A stretch of 64,000 nt of DNA from DASZHJ01 sp035280245 (GTDB taxonomy: Bacteria; Pseudomonadota; Alphaproteobacteria; ATCC43930; CGMCC-115725), in contig DATEGF010000121.1 in the NCBI GenBank assembly GCA_035280245.1, positions 1-64,000 on the forward strand, in the 5' to 3' direction. This document shows, piece after piece, positions 52,137-60,231 of this stretch. Below the pieces are notes generated by a model that was not told where the DNA came from, did no database searches, and worked only from the letters and a program-made list of their open reading frames with translations. Within the stretch, counting starts at the first letter, position 1, and each line of letters opens with the position of its first letter. The translations under genes and the position numbers were made by a program.

Positions 52137-52316
52137 ATGAGTGTACGCGCCCCCGGATCAAATGCGCCGCTCCGCCGTCGAACAAAGAAGGGCCTTGAGC
52201 GTCTGAAAAAGTTGACCTCCAAGTACGTCGCTGAAGGAATGCCCGAAGCGGAAGCCAAGACGCGCGCCCAAGCCGAGCTACGCGACAATCCTCGGCGGGA
52301 CTGGCGGGCTGGGTAG
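52137..52316 (+). CDS. 59-aa charged protein of unknown function
   Basis: ATG 52137 follows GGAGGA at good distance. The product (MSVRAPGSNAPLRRRTKKGL onwards, ending NPRRDWRAG) is highly charged, with a helix KGLERLKKLTSKYVAEGMPEAEAKTRAQAEL. It is divergent from the XRE gene and 11 bases upstream of the 163-aa gene, so these two form an operon likely under XRE control. No family recognised. Confidence 0.6.
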   Translation: MSVRAPGSNAPLRRRTKKGLERLKKLTSKYVAEGMPEAEAKTRAQAELRDNPRRDWRAG

Positions 52317-52327
52317 GGGCAAGACAG

Positions 52328-52819
52328 ATGACCCGAGAAGAGCAGCTTGCCTTCCTTCAGCGCTTGCTAGACGAGGGGCCGAGCGACGAGCAGATCATTG
52401 CCGACCTGGAGCGTTCGATCGCTGAAACTACAAACGAGAAGGAACGCGCCTCCTTACAGGAGGAGATGAGAGGGATTTTAGACACGAGGCGGCTCGACGC
52501 TTTGCGGCACTCCTCCGAAGTAGACCCGCAGTCGGACCTAGCCTTCCTCTTCCGACTTTTGGACGCCGAGCACCTTGCGTGTCACGAGCACCATCAAGCG
52601 TTTTCTAAGCTTTCTTCGGCGATGGCTGAAATCAATAATGCCAGACTTTCTGCCGAGGCTCGTCTTTCCATACTCGGAACAGCTTTGATAGAACTAGACA
52701 AATGCTGGACATTGGCTGAGGTGCGAGCGGTTATCCGCCGAGCGCTTCAGGAATGCGATGAGACGCGCGAACAATATGACGACCTCAACAGAAAGATAGC
52801 AAAGGGATTGAGCGCTTGA
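52328..52819 (+). CDS. 163-aa helical protein of unknown function
   Basis: An all-helical, acidic protein: REEQLAFLQRLLDEGPSDEQIIADLERSIAETTNEKERASLQEEM at the N-terminus looks like a coiled coil, and a C-terminal segment ALQECDETREQYDDLNRKIAKGL follows. Codon use is less GC-biased than in neighbouring genes (AAT, TTT, AGA and ATA codons occur), consistent with acquired DNA. No strong SD is present; translation may be coupled to the 59-aa gene. Function unknown. Confidence 0.6.
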   Translation: MTREEQLAFLQRLLDEGPSDEQIIADLERSIAETTNEKERASLQEEMRGILDTRRLDALRHSSEVDPQSDLAFLFRLLDAEHLACHEHHQAFSKLSSAMAEINNARLSAEARLSILGTALIELDKCWTLAEVRAVIRRALQECDETREQYDDLNRKIAKGLSA

Positions 52820-53021
52820 GGGTAGCGTCCGTGGGTCGCTGCCTGCGCTCAATCGCGGCCTCAGCCTCGCGCGCCCATGTCTCCGCGTCTGCTTTCTTAA
52901 TGAAGGTGCGGCTGATTGGGAGATGGCCGATACGGCGAACTTGCACATGCCATGTGCAGCCTCGTTTTCTGAACGTCGCCAGGATCGTTCTGCCAACTGT
53001 GACGCAGTTGTGACAGACCAA
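52785..53021 (-). pseudogene. Tyrosine integrase, N-terminal fragment
   Basis: Up to 78 aa, of which GRTILATFRKRGCTWHVQVRRIGHLPISRTFIKKADAETWAREAEAAIERRQRP is plainly the N-terminal arm-type DNA-binding domain of a phage-type site-specific integrase. The core-binding and catalytic domains (R..HxxR..Y) are missing: a stop follows after a short non-homologous tail. There is no ATG at the start; only a TTG at 53021. Its 3' end overlaps the 163-aa gene on the other strand. Its position beside tRNA-Arg is that of an island integrase. Confidence 0.8.
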
Positions 53022-53084
53022 TCCTTCGGACGTTCTTGGGGTTCTCAGCCGAAAGCCAATCAGTTGGCGTTGCTGAGATAATGT

Positions 53085-53161
<77 letters not shown>

Positions 53162-53295
53162 TTTCCCGACGGGCACCATAATCGCGGCCGGTGGGCGCGC
53201 GCAAGGGAGACCGCCCATGCGGTGCGCGCACTCCCTTCCAAAGGCTCGTCTCGCTATGCTCCAAGGCGATCCGCAGACATCGACGAGGAGAGCCC

Positions 53296-53757
53296 ATGAG
53301 CATCGAGCAACGCCTCAAGGACTTGAAGATCACGCTCCCCAAGGTCGGCCCGCCGCTCGGGAGCTACGTGCATGCGAAGCGCGTGGGCAATCTGCTCTAC
53401 CTCTCGGGGAAGGGTCCGCATGGCTCCGACGGCGGAATGCCCAAGGGCAAGCTCGGCGCGGGCATGTCGATCGAGGACGGTTATCGCCACGCGCGCCAGG
53501 TCGGGCTGGTGCTGATCTCGGCGATGCGCGACGCCCTCGGCGGCGATCTCGGCCGGGTCGAGGACATCGTGAAGGTGCTCGGCATGGTGAATGCCGCGCC
53601 CGATTTCGCGGATCATCCGAAGGTGATCAACGGCTGCTCGGACCTCTTCGTCGAGGTGTTCGGCGATCGCGGCCGGCATGCGCGCTCGGCGGTCGGCATG
53701 AGCTCGCTCCCCGGCGGCATTCCCGTCGAGATCGAGGTCATCGTCGCGGTGCGATAG
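53296..53757 (+). CDS. RidA (YjgF/YER057c/UK114) family protein
   Basis: A 153-aa cytosolic protein of the longer RidA subgroup. It has LLYLSGKGPHG, DIVKVLGMVNAAPDFADHPKVINGCSDLFVEVFGDRGRHARSAVGMSSLPGGIPVEIEVIVAV. The Arg near HARSAVG and Glu in EIEVIV occupy the usual imine-deaminase pocket positions. Relatives hydrolyse reactive enamines/imines or act in catabolic pathways. GGAG lies before ATG 53296. It converges with the glycosyltransferase gene, 9 bases away. Confidence 0.9.
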   Translation: MSIEQRLKDLKITLPKVGPPLGSYVHAKRVGNLLYLSGKGPHGSDGGMPKGKLGAGMSIEDGYRHARQVGLVLISAMRDALGGDLGRVEDIVKVLGMVNAAPDFADHPKVINGCSDLFVEVFGDRGRHARSAVGMSSLPGGIPVEIEVIVAVR

Positions 53758-53766
53758 GGGCGCGGC

Positions 53767-54876
53767 TCAGGCGCGCCGGCCGAGCCGAGCCAACGCCTGC
53801 TCCCACTCCTGCGCCCGGGTCGCCCAGTTGTAGGCGGCGCGGGCGTGAGCTTGCTGCCGGCGGAGCGCATCCTCGAAGTGGTCCGGCCGCTCCCGAGCCG
53901 CTTGGATCAGGCCCACAAGCGCCTTGGTGAACTCGCGCGCGAGGACGACGACGTCCTTGGGCGCGTCCATCAGGACGGCGAAGCCTGCGGTGGTCTCCGG
54001 AAGCGCGCCCAGCTTCGTGGTGAGCACAAGGCATCCCGCGGCCATCGCCTCCATCACCGAGATGCAGGACGTCTCGGCGAAGACATTGGGATAGGCCAGG
54101 ATGTCCGCCTCCGCGAGGGCGTCGGCGAGCGCCGCCTGCGGCAGCGAGCCCACGTACTCCGCGCCCGGGAGCGCACGGGTCAGGTCATAGAGGGTCTGGA
54201 AATCGTCCGCGGCGCCGGTCAACTGATAGACGCCCATGCTCGAGTAGACGCGCAGCCGGCAATCCGGCACCGCCGCGCGGATCGCCGGGAACGCCGTCAG
54301 CAACGCCACCAGTCCGCGGAAGGGCGTGCTGGTGTAAGCGAGCATCGGCGGCTCACCGGTGCGAAAGAACGGCGGGCGCCGACGCTCCAGCGCCTGGAAC
54401 GGCGGCGAGACGGCGTTGCGGAACACAGTGATGCGCTCGGGCCGGATGCCGAATTTGGCGGCGTAGGTGTCCGCTTGCCATTGGCTCACCAGAAAGAACC
54501 CGTTCCAGGCGAGCCGCTCGTCGATGCCCGCGAGGTCTTTCACCGCCGCCTGGTCGGTGGCGTGCTGCGACCAAAGCACCAGCGGCACGGTGACACCGGC
54601 GGCGCGGAAACGCTGGCCGCAGGCGCTGTTCATCACCACCCCGACGTCGAAGGCGTTGATGCGATGGGCGGTGATGCCGGCTCCAATGCTCTGGCAGTCG
54701 ATGCCGTCATAGGTCCCGGGCCGCGTGGTGTTATTGATGAGCGTGACGGCGTGACCCTGCGCCGCCAGCTCGCGCGCCAGATAGATCGCCGCGGACTGGC
54801 TGCCGCCCAATGGCCGCTCGAGCGGAGTGAGCGGCGTGTAATCCCAGTTGATCATGTCGATGAAGGCGATCTTCAT
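53767..54876 (-). CDS. GT4-like glycosyltransferase (tandem copy 2)
   Basis: A 369-aa GT-B fold enzyme. MKIAFIDMINWDYTPLTPLERPLGGSQSAAIYLARELAAQGHAVTL is the acceptor-side Rossmann start with the GGSQ motif, and ILAYPNVFAETSCISVMEAMAAGCLVLTTKLGALPET is the C-terminal donor-binding E-x7-E region. It closely resembles the protein at 54893-55999 throughout. Start ATG 54876, 16 bases after the stop of that paralogue, so the two form an operon. It faces away from the TPR/GT41 gene at 56076; a joint role in glycan or protein glycosylation is possible. Confidence 0.88.
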   Translation of the reverse strand: MKIAFIDMINWDYTPLTPLERPLGGSQSAAIYLARELAAQGHAVTLINNTTRPGTYDGIDCQSIGAGITAHRINAFDVGVVMNSACGQRFRAAGVTVPLVLWSQHATDQAAVKDLAGIDERLAWNGFFLVSQWQADTYAAKFGIRPERITVFRNAVSPPFQALERRRPPFFRTGEPPMLAYTSTPFRGLVALLTAFPAIRAAVPDCRLRVYSSMGVYQLTGAADDFQTLYDLTRALPGAEYVGSLPQAALADALAEADILAYPNVFAETSCISVMEAMAAGCLVLTTKLGALPETTAGFAVLMDAPKDVVVLAREFTKALVGLIQAARERPDHFEDALRRQQAHARAAYNWATRAQEWEQALARLGRRA

Positions 54877-54892
54877 GACGCGCGCCTCGATC

Positions 54893-55999
54893 CTAGCGAG
54901 CGACGTGCGGTAAGACCGCCGACCATTCCCGCGCGCGCTGGGCCCAGTTGTACTGCGTGCGCACATGGGCGCGCTGGCGCGTGATCGCGTCGTCATAGCG
55001 ATCGGGCTGCGCGCAGGCCTCGCGGTAGACGCCGACGAGGAGGTTCGCGAATGCTTGGGCCATCATCAATACGTCGGTCGGCAGGTCCATGAGGAAACCG
55101 AACCCGGCGGTGGTCTCGGGAAGCGCGCCGATCGTGCTGGTGCAGACGAGACAACCCGCCGCCATCGCCTCCATCACCGCGATGCAGGAGGTCTCCGGAA
55201 AAACGTTGGGATAGGCCAGGAAATCCGCCTCGGCGAGCGCGGCCGCGAGCGCGGTCTGCGACACCGAGCCCTCGTACTCGACGCCGGGCAGGTCGCGCGC
55301 GAGGGCATAGAGCAGCGGGTAGAGCTGCTCCTGGTCGGGTGCCAGCTGATAGACCCCCATGCTCGAGAATACGCGCAGCCGGCACCCGGGGATGGCCGCG
55401 CGGATCGAGGGGAAACACAGCAGGAGCAGCATCAGGCCGCGGAAGGGCGTACTTGTATAAACCAGCACTGGCGGCTTGCCCGTGCGGAAGAACGGCTCGG
55501 CCCGCCGCTCCAGGGTCTGGAACACCGGCGCCGCCGCGTTGCGCAGCACCGCGATGCGATCCTGCGGCACGCCGAAATCCGTGGCGTATCTCAGGGCCTG
55601 CCAGTCGCTGACCAGGAAATAGGCGCTCCACGCCTGCCGCTCCTCGGGCTGCTGGAGCTCCTGCATGTCCTTCTGGTCGGTTGCCTGCTGGGACCAGAGG
55701 ATGAGCCGCGTCGTGACGCCGCGCTGGCGCAGCCGCGCGCCCATGGCGCTGTTGATGCCGACCACCGCGTCAAATTGATTGAGGTAATCCGCGTTCAGGG
55801 GCTGGGCGTGCCCCGGGCAGTGAACGCCCGCATAAAGGCCGGACCGGGAGACGTTGTTGAGCAGCGTCACCTCGTGACCCAAGGCGGCCAGCTCCGGCGT
55901 CAGATAGCAGATTGCCGACTGGCTGCCGCCCATCGGCTTCTCCAGCGGCGAGAACGGCGTGTAATCCCAGCCGACGGGGTCGAGAAAGGCAAGCTTCAT
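54893..55999 (-). CDS. GT4-like glycosyltransferase (tandem copy 1)
   Basis: A 368-aa paralogue of the downstream protein. MKLAFLDPVGWDYTPFSPLEKPMGGSQSAICYL, FRNAAAPVF-like central segment (VLRNAAAPVFQTLERR) and the donor-site region FLAYPNVFPETSCIAVMEAMAAGCLV are all conserved. Domain order and length match GT4-type enzymes. It starts 76 bases from the divergent GT41-like gene. Confidence 0.88.
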   Translation of the reverse strand: MKLAFLDPVGWDYTPFSPLEKPMGGSQSAICYLTPELAALGHEVTLLNNVSRSGLYAGVHCPGHAQPLNADYLNQFDAVVGINSAMGARLRQRGVTTRLILWSQQATDQKDMQELQQPEERQAWSAYFLVSDWQALRYATDFGVPQDRIAVLRNAAAPVFQTLERRAEPFFRTGKPPVLVYTSTPFRGLMLLLLCFPSIRAAIPGCRLRVFSSMGVYQLAPDQEQLYPLLYALARDLPGVEYEGSVSQTALAAALAEADFLAYPNVFPETSCIAVMEAMAAGCLVCTSTIGALPETTAGFGFLMDLPTDVLMMAQAFANLLVGVYREACAQPDRYDDAITRQRAHVRTQYNWAQRAREWSAVLPHVAR

Positions 56000-56075
56000 G
56001 GCGCTCGCGCAGAACTAAGCGACGCCGTGGCGATTGGCAATGGTCTTGGGCCGCAGCCATTGGCTATAAGTTGCC

Positions 56076-57923
56076 ATGGCCACCGTCCAGGAAGTGCTCG
56101 GCACGGCGCTCACCCATCATCGCCGCGGCGAGATCGCGCAAGCCGAGGCACTCTACAAGTTCATCCTCGCCCGCCAGCCGCGCAATCCCGATGCGCTGCA
56201 CCTGCTCGGCATGGCGGCGCATCAGGGCGGACGCCACATGGAGGCGCTCTCGCTCATCCAGCAGGCGCTTCAGGTCAACAACGGCGTCGCCGAGTATCAC
56301 GACCACCTCGGCGTGGTGCTGATCGCGCTCGGGCGACACGAGGAGGCCATCACCGCGCTCCGCCATACGCTCGGCATGGATCAGAAGCGGCCGAACACCT
56401 GGATCGCGCTCGGCCGCGCGCAGATGAATCTGAGCCGCGTACCGCGCGCGCTCGAATCCTTCAAGTCCGCGCTCGAGCTCGCGCCCGACAATGTCGACGC
56501 GCTCTCCAATATCGGCGTCTGCTACTACGAGATGGAACGGCTCGAGGAGGCAAAGGCGAATTTTCAAGCGGCGCTTCGGCAGAACCCCGCGGTCGCCGCG
56601 ATCTGGAACAACATGGGCGCGATCCAGATCGAGCAGGGCGACGCTGACGCCAGCGTCGAGGCCTACGAGGAAGCGATCCGCCGCGACCCCGGCTATTCCC
56701 AGGCTTTTTGCAACCGGCTGATGAACGAGCAGTACCGGCCTTCGGTGACGCCGGAGCGGCTGCTGGAGCTGAGCCGCGGCTGGGACGAGCATTACACGCC
56801 AAAACCCGCGCCCACGCTGGCGCCGCGGCCGCGCAATCCCGGCGAGCCCGTTCGCGTGGGCTTCGTATCGCCCGATCTCTGCCGGGCGCCGGTCGGGTAT
56901 TTCGTGTGCGGCATGCTGCGCAGTCTCGACCGCCGCGGCTTCACCACGCTGGTCTATTCGACGACGCCGCGCCTCGATGATCTCTCGGCCGACATCAAGC
57001 GCCACGTCAATCTCTGGCGCGATGTGCGCGCGCTCTCCGACGACCGGCTGCTGATGACGATCCGCGCCGACGGCGTCGACGTGCTGTTCGATCTCGCGGG
57101 TCATACCAAGGGCAATCGGCTCCGCGTGTTCGCGCGCCGCGCGGCGCCCGTGCAGGTGACCTGGGCCGGCTACGTCGGCACGACGGGCATGAGCACCATG
57201 GACTATATCCTGGCCGATCGCCTGCAGATCCCCGAGGCGGACGAGCGCTTCTATACCGAGCGCGTCATCCGCATGCCCCACGACTACGTCTGCTACGAGC
57301 CGCCGCCCTATTCGCCGCTGGTGGGTCCGCTGCCCGCCGAGCGCAACGGGCACGTCACCTTCGGTGGCTTCCACAACGTGGGCAAGGCGGGTGCGCTCTC
57401 GGTGGCGACCTGGGCACGCGTGCTGCACGCGGTGCCGGACTCGAAGCTGATCCTCGCTTACAAGAAGCTCAACGACCCCGTGGTGGCAACGCGGCTCCGC
57501 CGGCGCTTCGCCGAGGCCGGCATCCCCGACGAGCGCGTGACCATCGAGGGCTCGACGCCGCATTGGCAGCTGCTCAACCGCTACAACGACATCGACGTCG
57601 GCCTCGACAGCCGCCCCTATAGCGGCGGACTCACCACGCTCGAGGCGATGTGGATGGGCGTGCCGGTGGTGACGACGCCCGGTCGCACCTTCGCGGGCCG
57701 GCATTCCCTGACGCACCTTACCAACGCGGGGTTCGGCGAGCTCGTCGCCGCCGACGAGGACGGCTACGTCCGCCTCGCCACCGAGCTCGCCGCCGACCGC
57801 AAGCACCTCGCCGAGCTCCGCCGCAGCCTGCGGCCGCGTCTTGTCGATAGCCCCCTCATGGACCCCCGCCGCTTCGCGCGCGATTTCGGCGAGATGGTGC
57901 GCGGCATCGTGAAGCCGGCGTGA
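56076..57923 (+). CDS. TPR-repeat GT41 glycosyltransferase (SPINDLY/OGT-like)
   Basis: 615 aa. The N-terminal 1-220 holds six or so TPR units (ALTHHRRGEIAQAEALYKFILARQPRNPDALHLLGMAAHQ, ALGRAQMNLSRVPRALESFKSALELAPDNVDALSNIGVCYYEM and so on). The C-terminal 250-610 is a GT41 catalytic region with VRVGFVSPDLCRAPVGYFV, DVLFDLAGHTKGNRLRVFARRAAPVQVTWAGYVGTTGM and PYSGGLTTLEAMWMGVPVVTTPG. Family members put GlcNAc, fucose or other sugars on proteins; bacterial ones often modify flagellins or adhesins. No flagellar gene is in the window. Confidence 0.92.
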   Translation: MATVQEVLGTALTHHRRGEIAQAEALYKFILARQPRNPDALHLLGMAAHQGGRHMEALSLIQQALQVNNGVAEYHDHLGVVLIALGRHEEAITALRHTLGMDQKRPNTWIALGRAQMNLSRVPRALESFKSALELAPDNVDALSNIGVCYYEMERLEEAKANFQAALRQNPAVAAIWNNMGAIQIEQGDADASVEAYEEAIRRDPGYSQAFCNRLMNEQYRPSVTPERLLELSRGWDEHYTPKPAPTLAPRPRNPGEPVRVGFVSPDLCRAPVGYFVCGMLRSLDRRGFTTLVYSTTPRLDDLSADIKRHVNLWRDVRALSDDRLLMTIRADGVDVLFDLAGHTKGNRLRVFARRAAPVQVTWAGYVGTTGMSTMDYILADRLQIPEADERFYTERVIRMPHDYVCYEPPPYSPLVGPLPAERNGHVTFGGFHNVGKAGALSVATWARVLHAVPDSKLILAYKKLNDPVVATRLRRRFAEAGIPDERVTIEGSTPHWQLLNRYNDIDVGLDSRPYSGGLTTLEAMWMGVPVVTTPGRTFAGRHSLTHLTNAGFGELVAADEDGYVRLATELAADRKHLAELRRSLRPRLVDSPLMDPRRFARDFGEMVRGIVKPA

Positions 57924-57930
57924 CGCGCGC

Positions 57931-58938
57931 TTAGTGCGTTGCCGCCAGCGTCTCCTCGGCGTGCCGATCGGCGCCGGAGGGAAGCGCGATGTCCGGGTTG
58001 GCGACCCAAGTCTCGACATCGCGGCGCACTACCTCGGCCCCGAGATCGCGCAGCAGCATGTGATAGCCCGTGGGATAGAAGGCGATGCGCCGCGGCCCGT
58101 CGGTCGGGAGCGCCGCCAGGAACTTGCGCGTCGACTCCCGCGGGATGAGGTCGTCGTGGTCGCCGTAGAGGAACAGCATCGGCGCGTGGAGCTGGGGCGC
58201 CGCCGCGAGAGCGTCGTCCATCAGGTCGACCAGGCCCTTGATGGCGGCGATGCGCGTCTCCTTGATCACCAGCGGATCGCGGCTGAGGGCGCGCAGCATC
58301 TCGATGTTGTCGGAGGGCATGATGCCGAGACCGTGGCCCGAGAGCTTCATGCCCGGCAAGAGATTGTCGCCGAACCAGAGTGCCAGGCGCTCCGGCCCCG
58401 TCATGGTGCTGCGGCCCCAGACCGCCGGCGCCACCAGAATGAGCCCGGCAACGGCGGGGCGCGGCGCGCCCTCGACCCCGGTCTCGGTCACGATCGCGAC
58501 CGCGCCGCCCATGCTCTCGCCGAGGAGAAAGATGGGTACGCCTGAATAGCGCGCGTGCAGCACCGCGGTTGCCCCACTCGCGTCCGCCGCGAGCCGCGGC
58601 GCGCCCGCCCAGAGCCCGTGATCCGGCGCCGCGCCAAAACCGCGCTGGTCATAAGCGAAGGTGGCGATGCCCAGTTTCGCCCAGGACTCGCCGGTGTCCG
58701 TGAACGCGTTCGAGTAGTCGTTGAAGCCGTGGAGCGCCAGGATCACTGCTTTGGGCTTGCCTTCCGGCAGCCAGGATTTGAGCGGCAGCCGCATGCCATC
58801 GTCGGCGATGAGAGCGGACGCGGTGATCGCCGGCGCGACGCTACCGGGTGGCGACGGCGGACCCGCGGGGTCCGGGCCAGCGCACGCCGCGATGAGCGCG
58901 AGCGCGAGGACAGCGGCGAGGAGCCGGAGCCTGCTCAT
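57931..58938 (-). CDS. Lipoprotein alpha/beta hydrolase (monoacylglycerol-lipase-like)
   Basis: A 335-aa protein. The signal peptide ends in a lipobox (LIAAC, Cys19), so it is probably a membrane-anchored lipoprotein. ALHGFNDYSNAF gives the oxyanion region, GESMGG the nucleophile elbow, YGDHDDLIP the Asp and GYHMLLRDLG the catalytic His. The start overlaps the stop of the ABC ATPase as ATGA. A role on lipids exported or flipped by that transporter is possible. Confidence 0.87.
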   Translation of the reverse strand: MSRLRLLAAVLALALIAACAGPDPAGPPSPPGSVAPAITASALIADDGMRLPLKSWLPEGKPKAVILALHGFNDYSNAFTDTGESWAKLGIATFAYDQRGFGAAPDHGLWAGAPRLAADASGATAVLHARYSGVPIFLLGESMGGAVAIVTETGVEGAPRPAVAGLILVAPAVWGRSTMTGPERLALWFGDNLLPGMKLSGHGLGIMPSDNIEMLRALSRDPLVIKETRIAAIKGLVDLMDDALAAAPQLHAPMLFLYGDHDDLIPRESTRKFLAALPTDGPRRIAFYPTGYHMLLRDLGAEVVRRDVETWVANPDIALPSGADRHAEETLAATH

Positions 58939-59942
58939 GCGCGGTTGCGCCCGGCACTTCCGGTCAGCTGCAGGAACACCGCCTCGAGGTCGGTCTCCTC
59001 GCTCTGGACATCGCGAATCGTCAAGCCATGCGCCAGGATCGCCGCGAATACGGGGGCCAGCGTCGTGCCGCTCGGGCGGTAGTGATAGACGAGCCTGTCG
59101 GGTGCCGCGAGCGTGAGGCCGAGCGCTACCAGACCGGGCGGCAGCGCCACCACGGGCTCCGCGAGCGTGATCGAGAGCGTCTTCGCGTCAATGCGCCCCA
59201 CCAGCGCCGCGGTGGTGTCGCAGGCGACCACCGTGCCGCGGTCGATGATCGCAATGCGATCGCAGAGCGTCTCCGCCTCCTCGAGATAGTGTGTGGTGAG
59301 GAGCACGGTGGTGCCGGTGGCGTTGAGCGAGCGCACGAGCTCCCAGAGCTGACGGCGCAGCTCGACATCGACGCCGGCCGTCGGCTCGTCCAGCACCAGC
59401 ACCGGCGGCGCGTGCACCATCGCCTTGCCGATCATCAGCCGCCGCTTCATGCCGCCCGAGAGCGTGCGGGCATAGGCATTCGCCTGCGCCGTCAGGTTGA
59501 GGGACCCCAGGATCTCGTCGGTGCGCCGCTCGGATTTGGGCACGCCATAGAGGCCGGCCTGCAGGTCCAGAAGCTCGCGCGGCGTGAAAAACGCGTCGAT
59601 GTTGAGCTCCTGCGCGACGACACCGATGGCGGCGCGGGCCTGGCGCGGATGCGCGTCGATATCGATGCCCCAGATCTCCGCGCTGCCGCCGGTCTTCACC
59701 ACCATCCCCGCGAGGATGTTGATGAGCGTCGACTTGCCGGCGCCATTGGGGCCGAGCAGGCCGAAGATCGAGCCGCGGGGGATCACAAGATCGACGGCGT
59801 CGAGCGCGAGCTTGTCGGGCTGGCGATTGCTGCCGCGATAGATCTTGGTGAGGCCGCGCACCGCGACGGCAGGTGCGGGCCGTGGCCCGGCCTGGAGCGC
59901 GGCGTCTTGATCTGGCGTCCGGCGAACGGGGTAGCTGGTCAT
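58935..59942 (-). CDS. ABC-2 type transporter ATPase (permease not adjacent)
   Basis: About 335 aa from ATG 59942; ATG 59969 is a second option and neither has a clear SD. It has Walker A GPNGAGKST, Q-loop VAQELNIDAFFTPRE, signature LSGGMKRR, Walker B VLVLDEPTAGVD and HYLEEAE. The tail (FLQLTGSAGRNRA) is like drug or polysaccharide exporters of the DrrA/NodI type. No ABC-2 permease gene flanks it: downstream is the lipoprotein hydrolase and upstream a divergent gene. Confidence 0.88.
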   Translation of the reverse strand: MTSYPVRRTPDQDAALQAGPRPAPAVAVRGLTKIYRGSNRQPDKLALDAVDLVIPRGSIFGLLGPNGAGKSTLINILAGMVVKTGGSAEIWGIDIDAHPRQARAAIGVVAQELNIDAFFTPRELLDLQAGLYGVPKSERRTDEILGSLNLTAQANAYARTLSGGMKRRLMIGKAMVHAPPVLVLDEPTAGVDVELRRQLWELVRSLNATGTTVLLTTHYLEEAETLCDRIAIIDRGTVVACDTTAALVGRIDAKTLSITLAEPVVALPPGLVALGLTLAAPDRLVYHYRPSGTTLAPVFAAILAHGLTIRDVQSEETDLEAVFLQLTGSAGRNRA

Positions 59943-60003
59943 TGATTGTACGGGGGCAAGGGGTATCATCCGCGCGCCGACGGGGTCAACGCCGCCAGGG
60001 ATC

Positions 60004-60231
60004 ATGAGCGCCATGCAGCCTTTCGAAGTGATTTATGTTCCGGCGGAGGTCGTTGCCTGCGACGGCGGCGGCGGCGTGGATGGCCATCCCCGGGTCTTCC
60101 TCAATCTTTCCGCGGAAGGGAAGATCGAGTGCCCCTACTGCTCGCGGCTCTTCGTCCTCGAGTCGAAGCGCGGCCAGCCGCTCACTGCGGGTCCCGCCGC
60201 CGGCGGCCCCGAGGCCGCGCCGAAGCCTTGA
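60004..60231 (+). CDS. CHCC-type zinc-finger protein (NDUFS6-like)
   Basis: A 75-aa protein. Cys near VVACDGGGGVDGHPRVFLNLS, His in GHP and the CPYC pair form the C-x8-H-x14-C-x2-C zinc site of the zf-CHCC family. Relatives include the complex I accessory subunit NDUFS6 and small alphaproteobacterial proteins. Start ATG 60004 with a second ATG at 60013. Its TGA overlaps the TTG start of polA, so translation of polA appears coupled to it. Confidence 0.85.
   Translation: MSAMQPFEVIYVPAEVVACDGGGGVDGHPRVFLNLSAEGKIECPYCSRLFVLESKRGQPLTAGPAAGGPEAAPKP

Noticed and set aside
56064..58019. 651-codon open frame on the minus strand
   Set aside because: Antisense to the TPR/GT41 gene; no motifs.
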